NCBI GenBank assembly: GCA_963773105.1
Contig: CAVZAA010000003.1
Coordinates: forward strand, 1,240,001 to 1,304,000
Length of the DNA stretch: 64,000 bases
Source of the DNA: Trebonia sp963773105
GTDB taxonomy: Bacteria; Actinomycetota; Actinomycetes; Streptosporangiales; Streptosporangiaceae
Direction: 5' to 3'
Shown one piece after another: positions 49,092 through 57,027 of this stretch. Numbering within the stretch: the first letter of the stretch is position 1; each line of letters opens with the position of its first letter. Made by a program: the position numbers and the translations under genes. The notes under the pieces were generated by a model. The model saw nothing but the letters and a program-made list of their open reading frames with translations. It was not told where the DNA came from and made no database searches.

Positions 49092-51103
49092 CCGGCCCGA
49101 GGAGCGAGACCGCAGGGATAGTGGATGGTTGTGTGCACCCGCCGGATGTACACAACCATCCATCATCTGACCGAATCGAGGTTGCGGCCGCCGAGGCCGG
49201 TGAAGCGGAGACTGCTGCGCCGGCTGAGGTTCGCGCGATCGCGACGCTGCCGCCCGTTCGGGCCCGGTGGCGGCGATCGGCGGATGTCGTGGTGGTGGGG
49301 TCGGGGGCGGCCGGGATCTCGGCCGCGCTGACGGCGGCCGCCTCCGGGCGGCGGGTGCTGATGGTGACCAAGGACCTGATCGGCGGGGCGACGCCGCTGG
49401 CGCAGGGCGGCCTGGCGGCAGCCATCGGGCCCGGGGACAGTACGGCGTCGCACGTCGGCGACACGCTGACGGCGGGCGCGGGGCTGTGCGAGCCGGAGGT
49501 GGTGGCGGCGCTGGCGGCCGGGGCGCCCGCGGTGATCGACTGGCTGGCCGAGCTGGGCGCGCGGCTCGACACCCGCGAACTGCGACTTGAGGGCGGGCAC
49601 AGCCAGCGCCGGATCGTGCATTCTGGAGACGACGCGACCGGGGCCGAGGTCCACCGGGCGCTGCTCGCGGCGCTGCTCGCCAGCGGAATCGAGATCCTCG
49701 ACCGCACGGTCGCGCTCGATCTCGTCGTTGGGAGCCCGGCTGCAGGGGACGCGGCCGAGGTGGTCCCTTCTCGCCGGGTGGCGGGACTTGCGGCTGGGGT
49801 CATCGGGCCGGACGGGCGGCTGTCGCCCGGGATCATCGACGCGCCGGCCGTGGTGATCGCGGCCGGGGGGCTGGGGCAGGCGTTCTCGACCACGTCGAAT
49901 CCCGCCGGGGCGACCGGCGACGGGATTGCGATCGCGGCGCGGGCTGGGGCGGCGCTGCGGGACCTGGAGTTCGTGCAGTTCCACCCGACGGTGCTGTGGC
50001 TGCCGGGCGCGACCGGGCAGTGCCCGCTGATCACGGAGGCGCTGCGCGGGGCCGGGGCGGTGCTCCGCGACCTTGACGGCACGCCGCTAATGGCGGGCCA
50101 CCACCCGCAGGGCGACCTGGCGCCGCGCGACGTGGTGGCCGCGCGGATGGCCGAGGTCATCGCGGCCGGGACCGCCGGGCACGTGTGGCTTGACGCGACC
50201 GGGCTCGACCCGGACCTGCTGGAGAAGGGCTTCCCGACGGTAACGGCCGCGTGCCGTAAGCACTCCATCGACCCGCTGACCGAGTACATCCCGGTCGCGC
50301 CGGGGGCGCACTACTCCTGCGGCGGCATCCTGGCCGACCTCGACGGGCGGACGACCCTGTCCGGGCTGTACGCGGTTGGCGAGGCCGCGTCGACCGGGGT
50401 GCAGGGCGCCAACCGGCTCGCGTCCAACTCGGTCACCGAGGCGATCATGGCCGGCCGCCGGGCCGGCCAGTACCTCGCGGCCGGGCTGCCCAGCGCAACA
50501 GCGGTCAACGCCGTAGGCGACAGAAACACGCTCCGGTCGCCTACGCCAGCGACACCGATAGGAGCGGTCGACCGCGTAGGCGACAGATTCGCGACCCGGT
50601 CGGCTACGCCAGCGACACCGATAGGAGCGGTCGACGGCGTAGGTCACAGGTTCGCGACCCGGTCGGCTGCGCCGTCGACGGCGCCGGGGCCGGTCGGCGG
50701 GGTGGCCGACGGAGCTGGCGCGGCGCTTGGCGACGAAGGGCGGGCGGGCGACGAGCGACGGGTGCTTGCCTGGGCGATGTCGCGGTGGGCGGGGGTAGCA
50801 CGGGACCGCGCGGGGCTGAGCCAGCTCATTCGGCTGATCTCCGGTGAGTGGGAGACGGGTGAGGAAGCAGAGGCGGCGGGGTCCGTTCGGGACGAGGATT
50901 GGGCTTTTGATCTGGATCTTGAGGCGGTCGAGGCGGCGAATCTGCGGGCGGTGTCGGGGCTAATCGCGGCCGGGGCGCTGCGGCGGGCGGAGAGCCGGGG
51001 GTGCCACCGGCGGCGGGACGCCGCGGACACGGCGGAACGGCCGTGGCACACGGTGCTGCGGTGGGACGGACAGAAGCTTGTGGTGGCCGAGGAGGAGCTG
51101 TGA
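49088..51103 (+). CDS. nadB: L-aspartate oxidase with repeat insertion
   Basis: 671 residues against the usual 530-560. It oxidises L-aspartate to iminoaspartate with FAD. FAD motif VVVVGSGAAGISAA at 67-80; substrate-site stretches GGLAAAIGPGDS, LEFVQFHPTVL, GAHYSCGGI and GVQGANRLASNS are intact. Extras: a 60-residue N-terminal extension partly encoded by a 13-bp hairpin, and residues 473-535 made of three 21-residue repeats (VDRVGDRFATRSATPATPIGA type). The repeats fall between the FAD domain and the C-terminal helical domain, where a surface loop is expected. A GGGTCCGTTCGG motif falls in the helical part at 50878. Confidence 0.92.
   Translation: MTGPRSETAGIVDGCVHPPDVHNHPSSDRIEVAAAEAGEAETAAPAEVRAIATLPPVRARWRRSADVVVVGSGAAGISAALTAAASGRRVLMVTKDLIGGATPLAQGGLAAAIGPGDSTASHVGDTLTAGAGLCEPEVVAALAAGAPAVIDWLAELGARLDTRELRLEGGHSQRRIVHSGDDATGAEVHRALLAALLASGIEILDRTVALDLVVGSPAAGDAAEVVPSRRVAGLAAGVIGPDGRLSPGIIDAPAVVIAAGGLGQAFSTTSNPAGATGDGIAIAARAGAALRDLEFVQFHPTVLWLPGATGQCPLITEALRGAGAVLRDLDGTPLMAGHHPQGDLAPRDVVAARMAEVIAAGTAGHVWLDATGLDPDLLEKGFPTVTAACRKHSIDPLTEYIPVAPGAHYSCGGILADLDGRTTLSGLYAVGEAASTGVQGANRLASNSVTEAIMAGRRAGQYLAAGLPSATAVNAVGDRNTLRSPTPATPIGAVDRVGDRFATRSATPATPIGAVDGVGHRFATRSAAPSTAPGPVGGVADGAGAALGDEGRAGDERRVLAWAMSRWAGVARDRAGLSQLIRLISGEWETGEEAEAAGSVRDEDWAFDLDLEAVEAANLRAVSGLIAAGALRRAESRGCHRRRDAADTAERPWHTVLRWDGQKLVVAEEEL
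49122..49162 (+). other. hairpin in the nadB 5' coding region
   Basis: Perfect 13-bp stem TGGATGGTTGTGT (49122-49134) and ACACAACCATCCA (49150-49162), 15-base loop, within the first 25 codons of nadB and before the FAD domain. It could affect nadB translation relative to nadA, or be an inserted palindrome tolerated in the N-terminal extension. Confidence 0.6.
50504..50692 (+). repeat. in-frame 63-bp tandem repeat inside nadB (locus C)
   Basis: Three units starting at 50504, 50567 and 50630 with exact 63-bp (21-codon) spacing; the third is degenerate after about 45 bases. Each unit carries CTACGCCAGCGACACC...GGTCGACGGCGTAGG, the same palindromic core as loci A and B. Arms GCCTACGC (50539-50546) and GCGTAGGC (50574-50581) are perfect. 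The repeat keeps the nadB frame. Confidence 0.88.
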
Positions 51104-52173
51104 CGGAAGAGGTTCGCTTTTACGAGGACGTAGCGGGCATGACCGGGCTGGGAGACGGCGCGGGCATGACCGGGCTGGGCGGCGGGACGCTGGCGGCGCT
51201 GCGGTCGGCCGGGCTTGACCCCGACGACGTCGCGCGGTCGGTGCGGGCGGCGCTCGACGAGGACTTCAGGTACGGGCCCGATGTCACGTCGGCGGTGACG
51301 GTCGCGGGGCGGACGGTGACCGCGGACGTGGTCGCGCGCGAGCCGGGGGTCCTGGCCGGGGTCCCGGCCGCGCTCGCGGTGCTCGACCTGATCGGCGGTT
51401 ACGTGGACGGGCCGGGTGCGAATCGGCGGGCGCGGGCCGGAGGCGGTTACGTGGACGGGCCCAGTATGGGCCGGCCGGCGCTGGCGGGGGGCGGGCGAGT
51501 GAGCTCGACCGTGCTGGTGGCGGACGGGGAGCGCATCGGCCCGGGGGACGCGGTACTGCGGGTGAGCGGGCCCGCCCCGGCGGTGCTGGGGGCGGAGCGG
51601 ACGATGCTCAACTTCCTCACGCACCTGTCCGGGATCGCCACCGCAACCCGGGCCTGGGCCGACGCGATCGAGGGGACCGGGGCGGTGGTGCGGGACACCA
51701 GGAAGACCACCCCCGGGCTGCGGGTGCTCGAGAAGTACGCGGTGCGCTGCGGCGGGGGGCGCAACCATCGGATGGGGCTGGGCGACGCCGCGCTGATCAA
51801 GGACAACCACGTCGCGGCCGCGGGCGGGGTGACCGCCGCGGTCACGGCGGTGCAGTCGGCGGCGGCGGCTCGCTCAGGACCGGCGGCCGAGCTGGTGGTC
51901 GAGGTAGAGTGCGACTCGGTGGCGCAGGTCCGCGAGGCCCTGGCCGCGGGAGCGCACTTCCTGCTGCTCGACAACATGCCGCTCGCCTCGCTGCGCGAGT
52001 CGGTCGCGGTGGCCCGTGGCTACTACGGGGTCCGGCTCGAGGCGAGCGGCGGGCTGCGGCTGTCGAACGCGCGAGAAGTCGCCCAGACCGGCGTCGACTA
52101 CCTGGCGGTGGGGGCGCTCACCCACTCGCCGCGCGCGCTTGACCTGGGTCTCGATTTCGCCGCCGAAGGGTAG
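51100..52173 (+). CDS. nadC: nicotinate-nucleotide diphosphorylase (carboxylating)
   Basis: 357 residues; family usual 280-300. It turns quinolinate and PRPP into NaMN. Signature residues: DVTSAVTV, TMLNFLTHLSGIAT, RDTRKTTPGLRVLEKYAVRCGGGRNHRMGLGD, KDNHVAAAGG, EVECDS, LLDNM and EASGG. Extra length comes from two small in-frame duplications: a 27-bp unit (51133-51152 and 51160-51179, AGMTGLG repeated) and a 48-bp unit (51394-51413 and 51442-51461, GGYVDGP repeated). GTG start overlaps the nadB stop. Confidence 0.94.
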   Translation: MTEEVRFYEDVAGMTGLGDGAGMTGLGGGTLAALRSAGLDPDDVARSVRAALDEDFRYGPDVTSAVTVAGRTVTADVVAREPGVLAGVPAALAVLDLIGGYVDGPGANRRARAGGGYVDGPSMGRPALAGGGRVSSTVLVADGERIGPGDAVLRVSGPAPAVLGAERTMLNFLTHLSGIATATRAWADAIEGTGAVVRDTRKTTPGLRVLEKYAVRCGGGRNHRMGLGDAALIKDNHVAAAGGVTAAVTAVQSAAAARSGPAAELVVEVECDSVAQVREALAAGAHFLLLDNMPLASLRESVAVARGYYGVRLEASGGLRLSNAREVAQTGVDYLAVGALTHSPRALDLGLDFAAEG

Positions 52174-52272
52174 CCGAGGTCCCGGTCCGGATGTGGCGCA
52201 CCCCGCCCCATCTGGGCGGCCGCCCCGACCGGGCGGCCCCGCTTCACGGCCAGGACAACGTGGCCATCCTAG

Positions 52273-52509
52273 GGCTTCGCGTGCGGGATGTGTGGCGGGT
52301 CATTCGCAGACGATCAGGCGATCTTCATCGACCACGACCACGCCTGCTGCCCGGATGAGAAATCCTCGTGTGGCGAGTGCGTTCGCGGGCTGCTATGCCT
52401 AGGGTGCAACACCGCGCTCGGTCATATCGAGCGCAAATACGATCTGGCCCGCGCTTACTTGGACAGCCCGCCAGGGCAGTCCGCCCTGAAGCGCCAGCCA
52501 GCCGCCTGA
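52273..52509 (+). pseudogene. recombination endonuclease VII fragment
   Basis: Zinc-finger HNH module: CGMCGGSFADDQAIFIDHDHACCPDE, CGECVRGLLCLGCNTALG. The CxxC pairs and catalytic DHDH are intact, but an in-frame TAG (52270-52272) cuts off the N-terminal part found in phage-type endonuclease VII proteins. An ATG at 52288 would still give a 73-residue protein lacking the first Cys. Probably a phage remnant. Confidence 0.7.
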
Positions 52510-52598
52510 CCCCGACGATCGCTTCCGGACTGCTCTCCACGGGCCTTCGACGTTGCACCGGGCGCGCGCGGTGTCTGGTAAGCTCTCGGTGTTCCCCG

Positions 52599-52675
52599 GG
52601 GCGATTGGCGCAGCCTGGGAGCGCGTCTCCCTGACACGGAGAAGGTCACAGGTTCAAATCCTGTATCGCCCACCA
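52599..52675 (+). tRNA. tRNA-Val (GAC)
   Basis: Acceptor GGGCGAT/ATCGCCC, anticodon stem TCTCC/GGAGA with loop CTGACAC (anticodon GAC), T-arm ACAGG-TTCAAAT-CCTGT, discriminator A, encoded CCA at 52673-52675. Followed within 6 bp by a textbook terminator. Confidence 0.95.
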
Positions 52676-52680
52676 CTGAG

Positions 52681-52715
52681 GGCCCCTGCCGAACGCAACA
52701 CGGCAGGGGCCTTTT
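52681..52715 (+). terminator. intrinsic terminator of tRNA-Val
   Basis: Perfect 11-bp stem GGCCCCTGCCG / CGGCAGGGGCC, 9-base loop, then TTTT. Confidence 0.92.
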
Positions 52716-52821
52716 CGTCTTTCCGGGACGTCGGCGCTCGATCGCGGTCCGGGGTGCGGGACTATGATCATCTATCGAGCCTTTTGACGCAGCACGACTT
52801 CCCCCGGCAGTAGGAGTCCGA

Positions 52822-53646
52822 ATGACGCAGGGCGCACCGCACGAGCAGGACGTTGCGGCTGGCCCCGCCTTCGATCCCAGCGTCCCGAGCCCAGCCAGGG
52901 TCTGGAACTTCTGGGTGGGCGGCAAGGATCACTTTGAGGCCGACCGCGCGCTGGCACAGCGGTTCGGCGAGGTCGTGCCGAAGATGCCGTTGATCGCCCG
53001 GCTCACCCGGCTTTTCCTGGCCGACGTAGTGAGCCAGCTCGCCGCCGCCGGCATCCGGCAGTTCCTCGACATCGGCACCGGGCTCCCCACCGCCGACAAC
53101 ACCCACGAGGTCGCCCAGCGGCTGGCACCGGACTCACGGATCGTCTACGCGGACAACGACCCGGTGGTGCTCGCGCACGCCCGCGCGCTGCTGACCAGCA
53201 GCCCGAAAGGAAAGACGGCATACCTGGACGCCGATCTGCGCGATCCGGACAAGATCCTGGCCCAGGCCGCCGAGACCATCGACTTCAGCCAGCCGGTCGC
53301 CGTCCTGCTCATCGCGGTCCTGCACTTCGTCCAGGATGGCGACGACCCTTACCGCATTGTGCGGAGCCTGATGGACGCGGTGCCGTCGGGTAGCTACCTG
53401 GCCATCGTGCACGGCGCCAGCGACGTCGGGGCAGCGGACATGCCGGAGGCGGAGCGGCGCTACAACCAGCAGGCCTCGGCCCAGTTCAGCGCCCGCGATC
53501 GAGAGCAGGTGAGCAGGTTCTTCGACGGCCTCGAGCTGACCGGACCTGGCCTGGTGAACCTCAGCCGCTGGGCGCATGGCGCGGCTGACGGCGACAGCGC
53601 GCAGGCCGATGTTGCCGCCTATTGCGGCCTGGCCAGAAAGCCGTAA
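52822..53646 (+). CDS. SAV2177-family SAM-dependent methyltransferase (DUF574)
   Basis: 274 residues. PSPARVWNFWVGGKDHFEADR at the N-terminus is the family hallmark, followed by FLDIGTGLPTADNTHEVAQ and IVYADNDPVVLAHARALL (SAM binding), and LLIAVLHFVQDGDDPYRIV. Large expanded family in filamentous actinobacteria, often near conservon or regulatory genes; substrate unknown. ATG at 52822. Confidence 0.92.
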   Translation: MTQGAPHEQDVAAGPAFDPSVPSPARVWNFWVGGKDHFEADRALAQRFGEVVPKMPLIARLTRLFLADVVSQLAAAGIRQFLDIGTGLPTADNTHEVAQRLAPDSRIVYADNDPVVLAHARALLTSSPKGKTAYLDADLRDPDKILAQAAETIDFSQPVAVLLIAVLHFVQDGDDPYRIVRSLMDAVPSGSYLAIVHGASDVGAADMPEAERRYNQQASAQFSARDREQVSRFFDGLELTGPGLVNLSRWAHGAADGDSAQADVAAYCGLARKP

Positions 53647-53760
53647 CCCGGCCGGGCAAGCGTCTTCTCCCTGTCACTGGCCGACGCCATCTCTATGATC
53701 AACACCCATGGATTCGTCAGACGATGACCGCGCTCTCGGCGATCCGGAAGCGCAGGCGAC

Positions 53761-54183
53761 ATGACCAACTGGGTCTTCCAGGGCAACCGCAAGCAGGAGG
53801 ACCTGGAGGCGGCGCTGGCGGCCTCGCCGTTCCGGTCGTGGCGGACGCCGCGTTACCGGGACCGGGCGGCGGCCGGAGACCGCGTTTGGGTGCAACTGGT
53901 CGGCCGGAAAGACCCCGGGCTCTACTACGCGGGAACGATCACCGGTCCAACGCACGAAGATCCGGAGTGGCACGACGGCGACTCGCCGTACGCGCGGTGG
54001 CGGACCGAGGTGAGGTTCGAGTACCGAATCGACCCGCCGTTGCTGCGCGGGGAACTGCTGGCGACGGCGGGGCTGTCCTCCTTCCGGCCGTTCGCGGGGT
54101 TCCAGGGCTCGACCGTGCCGGTGCCGACGGACATCGCGGCGGCGCTTGAGGAACGGACGCGGTCCCGGCTGGACCCGCTCTAA
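53761..54183 (+). CDS. EVE-domain protein
   Basis: 140 residues, a single EVE (PUA-like) domain: TNWVFQGNRKQEDLEAALA, AAAGDRVWVQLVGRKDPGLYYAGTITGP, YRIDPPLLRGEL. EVE domains read modified bases in DNA or RNA and are recurrent in modification-dependent restriction systems. ATG at 53761. The next gene downstream is a SNF2 ATPase in the same orientation (116-bp gap). Confidence 0.82.
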   Translation: MTNWVFQGNRKQEDLEAALAASPFRSWRTPRYRDRAAAGDRVWVQLVGRKDPGLYYAGTITGPTHEDPEWHDGDSPYARWRTEVRFEYRIDPPLLRGELLATAGLSSFRPFAGFQGSTVPVPTDIAAALEERTRSRLDPL

Positions 54184-54299
54184 CCTTTCGTCGCTGTTGA
54201 CGCGCCCTCGCGGGAATGTCGCAAGATTCCACTCATGTGGGCGATATCCTCTAGCAGTATCGTCCGATCGCCAGTTCTAATACGGAGGCTCTGACCACG

Positions 54300-56558
54300 G
54301 TGGCGCGCGCGGCAGAACCGACACGGACCTCGGAACCTGGGGCAGCCGAGAGCGAGCCCGCTGAAGCCGGGGACCTACGCCCGGGGAAGGCGGCCCGAGC
54401 CGTCGTCTCCGACGGCCGAGCGGTCCTCGATGCCATCGAGGCCGTCCTCGCCGCACCAGGCGAATCCCGCGAAGTCGCCCGCCGGGCCTATGCGGCGGTG
54501 CGGGACCAGCTCGTCGCCGACGCGCTGGACGTGATGCCGGTCGACCGACTCCGGGACCTGGTCCAACGGAAGGTCACGTTCGCCCCTCTCATCGACGCGG
54601 GCATCGAGACGGTCGGCCAGGTCATCGCGACCGGGGCGGACGAGCTCAGGCGGATCCCCGGGGTCCGCCGCAGGGCGGCCAAGCGGATCATGGCCGCCGC
54701 GGCACAGATGAGAGAGTCGGTCGAGGATCGCACCCGCGTTCGCATCGACCCGGACACAAGGACCCCCGAGCAGACCGCGCTCATCGCCGCGCTGCGCCGT
54801 TACGAGCGCTCCAGGTCGGCGCTCAAGGGCCCCGACCTGAGCCCGCTGGCAGGCGAGATCGGGCGCCGCCTCGACCCGGCCGCCCGCGGCGCGAGCCGAG
54901 GGCGAATGCTCTTCACGTTCTCCGGGCAGAAGAAGCAGGAAGCCCGCGACGCCCTCGCCGAGCTGGACGCCATCCTCAGCTCCAAGCCGGTCACCACGGC
55001 CCGCAAGCGGCTGTCGCGGGCCGCGGCCGAGCTGGAGAAGGCCGGCCAGGAACCACGGGCCGCCCGGCTGTGGAATGACTACCTCGCCCGCCCCGTCACC
55101 TACAACGGACTGCTGATCGATGTCGCGGAACTCGACCCGGCCCGGGAGGCGAGCCAGGGCTTCCTTCCGGCCGACATTGCCGAGCAAGTTCGCGTCCTGC
55201 CCCTTGACCTGTCCCTGCTCAAGACCTCGCTGCGCGGCTATCAGGCCTTCGGCGCGAAGTTCGCGCTGGTCCAGGAGCGGGTGATCCTGGGCGACGAGAT
55301 GGGCCTGGGCAAGACGATGGAGTCGCTCGCCGCGATGTGCCATCTGGCGGCCAAGGGCGCGACGCACTTCCTGGTCGTCTGCCCGGCGAGCGTGGTCATC
55401 AACTGGACGCGTGAGGTGGAGCGGCACACGCTGCTTGAGGCCCGTCGGCTCCACCTGCCCGGCCAGAAGCGACAGGCGGCCGAGCGAGAATGGGCAGCCA
55501 ACGGCGGCGTGGGCGTCACCACGTTCGAGGCGCTCCGTGCCATGCAGGAAGATCTGGACGTCTCGATCGCGATGATCGTCGTCGACGAGGCGCACTACGC
55601 GAAGAACCCGAACGCGTTGCGCACCCAGGCGGTCAGCGAGTGGGCCAGCCGGAGCAGGCGGGCTCTGTTCCTGACCGGGACGCCGATGGAGAACAAGGTG
55701 GACGAGTTCCGGGTTCTGGTCGGTCATCTGCGCCCTGATGTCGCAGAAAATCTGGATCTGGCGGATGAAGCGCTGGACGGCACCAAGTTCCGGGAGCGGG
55801 TGGCGCCGGTCTACCTCCGGCGCAACCAGGAGGACGTGCTCAGCGAACTGCCGGACCGGCTGGAGACACAGGAATGGGTGACGCTCGGAGGAGCGGCGAT
55901 GCGCGCGTACCGGAAGGCGGTCCTCGAGGGGAACTTCATGGCGATGCGCCGGGCCGCGTTCGACCCGGGAACAGTCAAAGGATCGCAGAAGCTCCGCCGT
56001 CTGGTGGAGATCGTCGGCGAGGCGGCCGACGGCGGGCGCAAGGTCATCGTGTTCTCGTACTTCCGCGACGTGCTCGACACGGTGGCCGAGGCGCTGGCCG
56101 GGCGGGACGGCGTCCCCGGCCTGCCCGTCGTCGGACCGCTGACCGGGGACATTCCGCCGACCGAGCGCCAGGCGATGGTGGACGGGCTGACAAACGCCAG
56201 CGGACCGGCCGTGCTAGTCGCGCAGATTCAGGCGGGCGGCGTAGGCCTGAACATCCAGGCCGCGTCGGTGGTTATCATCGCCGAGCCGCAGCTGACGCCG
56301 TCGATCGAGGAGCAGGCGATCGCCCGCGCGCACCGGATGGGCCAGGTTCGCCCCGTCGACGTGCACCGGCTGCTGTCCGAGGACAGCGTGGACCAGCGGA
56401 TCCTGGAACTGCTGGCGGCCAAGCGGGAGGCGTTCGACGAGTACGCGCGCCGCAGCGACATGGCGAACGCGACGCCGGACGCGATAGACAACCGCTCCGA
56501 GACCGAACTGCGGAACGCGATCGTGGCCGCCGAACGGGCACGGCTAAAGGCTGCCTGA
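54300..56558 (+). CDS. SNF2-family DNA-dependent ATPase with N-terminal HhH region
   Basis: 752 residues. Acidic disordered N-terminus, a helix-hairpin-helix-like stretch (AGIETVGQVIATGADELRRIPGVRRRAAKRI, near residue 98-128), then the two RecA lobes of SNF2: GDEMGLGKTMES (Walker A), VVDEAHYAKN (DEAH), LFLTGTPMEN (motif III), FSYFRDVL, and ARAHRMGQVRPV (motif VI). Translocase-type ATPase without nuclease domain. The start codon is the GTG at 54300. It follows the EVE gene; together they could be a nucleic-acid surveillance pair, but no other defence gene is adjacent. Confidence 0.87.
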   Translation: MARAAEPTRTSEPGAAESEPAEAGDLRPGKAARAVVSDGRAVLDAIEAVLAAPGESREVARRAYAAVRDQLVADALDVMPVDRLRDLVQRKVTFAPLIDAGIETVGQVIATGADELRRIPGVRRRAAKRIMAAAAQMRESVEDRTRVRIDPDTRTPEQTALIAALRRYERSRSALKGPDLSPLAGEIGRRLDPAARGASRGRMLFTFSGQKKQEARDALAELDAILSSKPVTTARKRLSRAAAELEKAGQEPRAARLWNDYLARPVTYNGLLIDVAELDPAREASQGFLPADIAEQVRVLPLDLSLLKTSLRGYQAFGAKFALVQERVILGDEMGLGKTMESLAAMCHLAAKGATHFLVVCPASVVINWTREVERHTLLEARRLHLPGQKRQAAEREWAANGGVGVTTFEALRAMQEDLDVSIAMIVVDEAHYAKNPNALRTQAVSEWASRSRRALFLTGTPMENKVDEFRVLVGHLRPDVAENLDLADEALDGTKFRERVAPVYLRRNQEDVLSELPDRLETQEWVTLGGAAMRAYRKAVLEGNFMAMRRAAFDPGTVKGSQKLRRLVEIVGEAADGGRKVIVFSYFRDVLDTVAEALAGRDGVPGLPVVGPLTGDIPPTERQAMVDGLTNASGPAVLVAQIQAGGVGLNIQAASVVIIAEPQLTPSIEEQAIARAHRMGQVRPVDVHRLLSEDSVDQRILELLAAKREAFDEYARRSDMANATPDAIDNRSETELRNAIVAAERARLKAA

Positions 56559-56653
56559 CAAGCGACCGGGCTCGGGGGGCCGGACGGCGCCGCGGAAGCG
56601 TTGATGGCAGGCGCGAGGTTGGGCGACAGCGTCCGTTCCTTCAGCAGGGTTGC

Positions 56654-56722
56654 GTCCGATCTATCAGCGGACTGCCGTCTAATCTCTCAGCCCGGTAGCG
56701 TCTAATCAATCAGCTAGACCGC
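56654..56722. repeat. three 23-bp imperfect direct repeats
   Basis: Units 56654-56676, 56677-56699 and 56700-56722, each starting GTCYRATCWMTCAGC. They sit directly upstream of, and run into, a DUF4143 remnant. Confidence 0.6.
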
Positions 56723-56886
56723 TGAGCTGGGACAACGAGAGCGTGGTGCACGTTTACCGGACGAAGGACAAGGCAGAGGTCGACGTGGTGCTCGAGAACC
56801 GCCAGGTGCAGCAAACTCTCTCCATTGGACCACGCCTGCGAGCCATGCCGGTCAGCGCGATCTGGGAAGTGCCAGCGACCGGCTGA
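56701..56886 (+). pseudogene. DUF4143/AAA ATPase C-terminal remnant
   Basis: About 60 codons: SVVHVYRTKDKAEVDVVLENRQ matches the W/YRTKxxxEVDFVLE nuclease-like motif of DUF4143 ATPases. QTLSIGPRLRAMPVSAIWEV is their usual C-terminal end. The section between is deleted. No start codon. Confidence 0.65.
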
Positions 56887-57027
56887 CTACGTCCGAGGCA
56901 GCTACCCCGCAGACGCGTGCCGGTCGCCGCTGTCGGGGTGACGGTGAGCTGGATGCTTGCGTTGCCACGGATCTTCATGCTTGACATGAGGTTGCCGGTC
57001 ATCCATGACCGAGCGTGGCTAGGAAGG

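Noticed and set aside
50504..50692. CRISPR-like or minisatellite array
   Set aside because: Units are contiguous, coding and in frame with nadB; better explained as repeat insertion.
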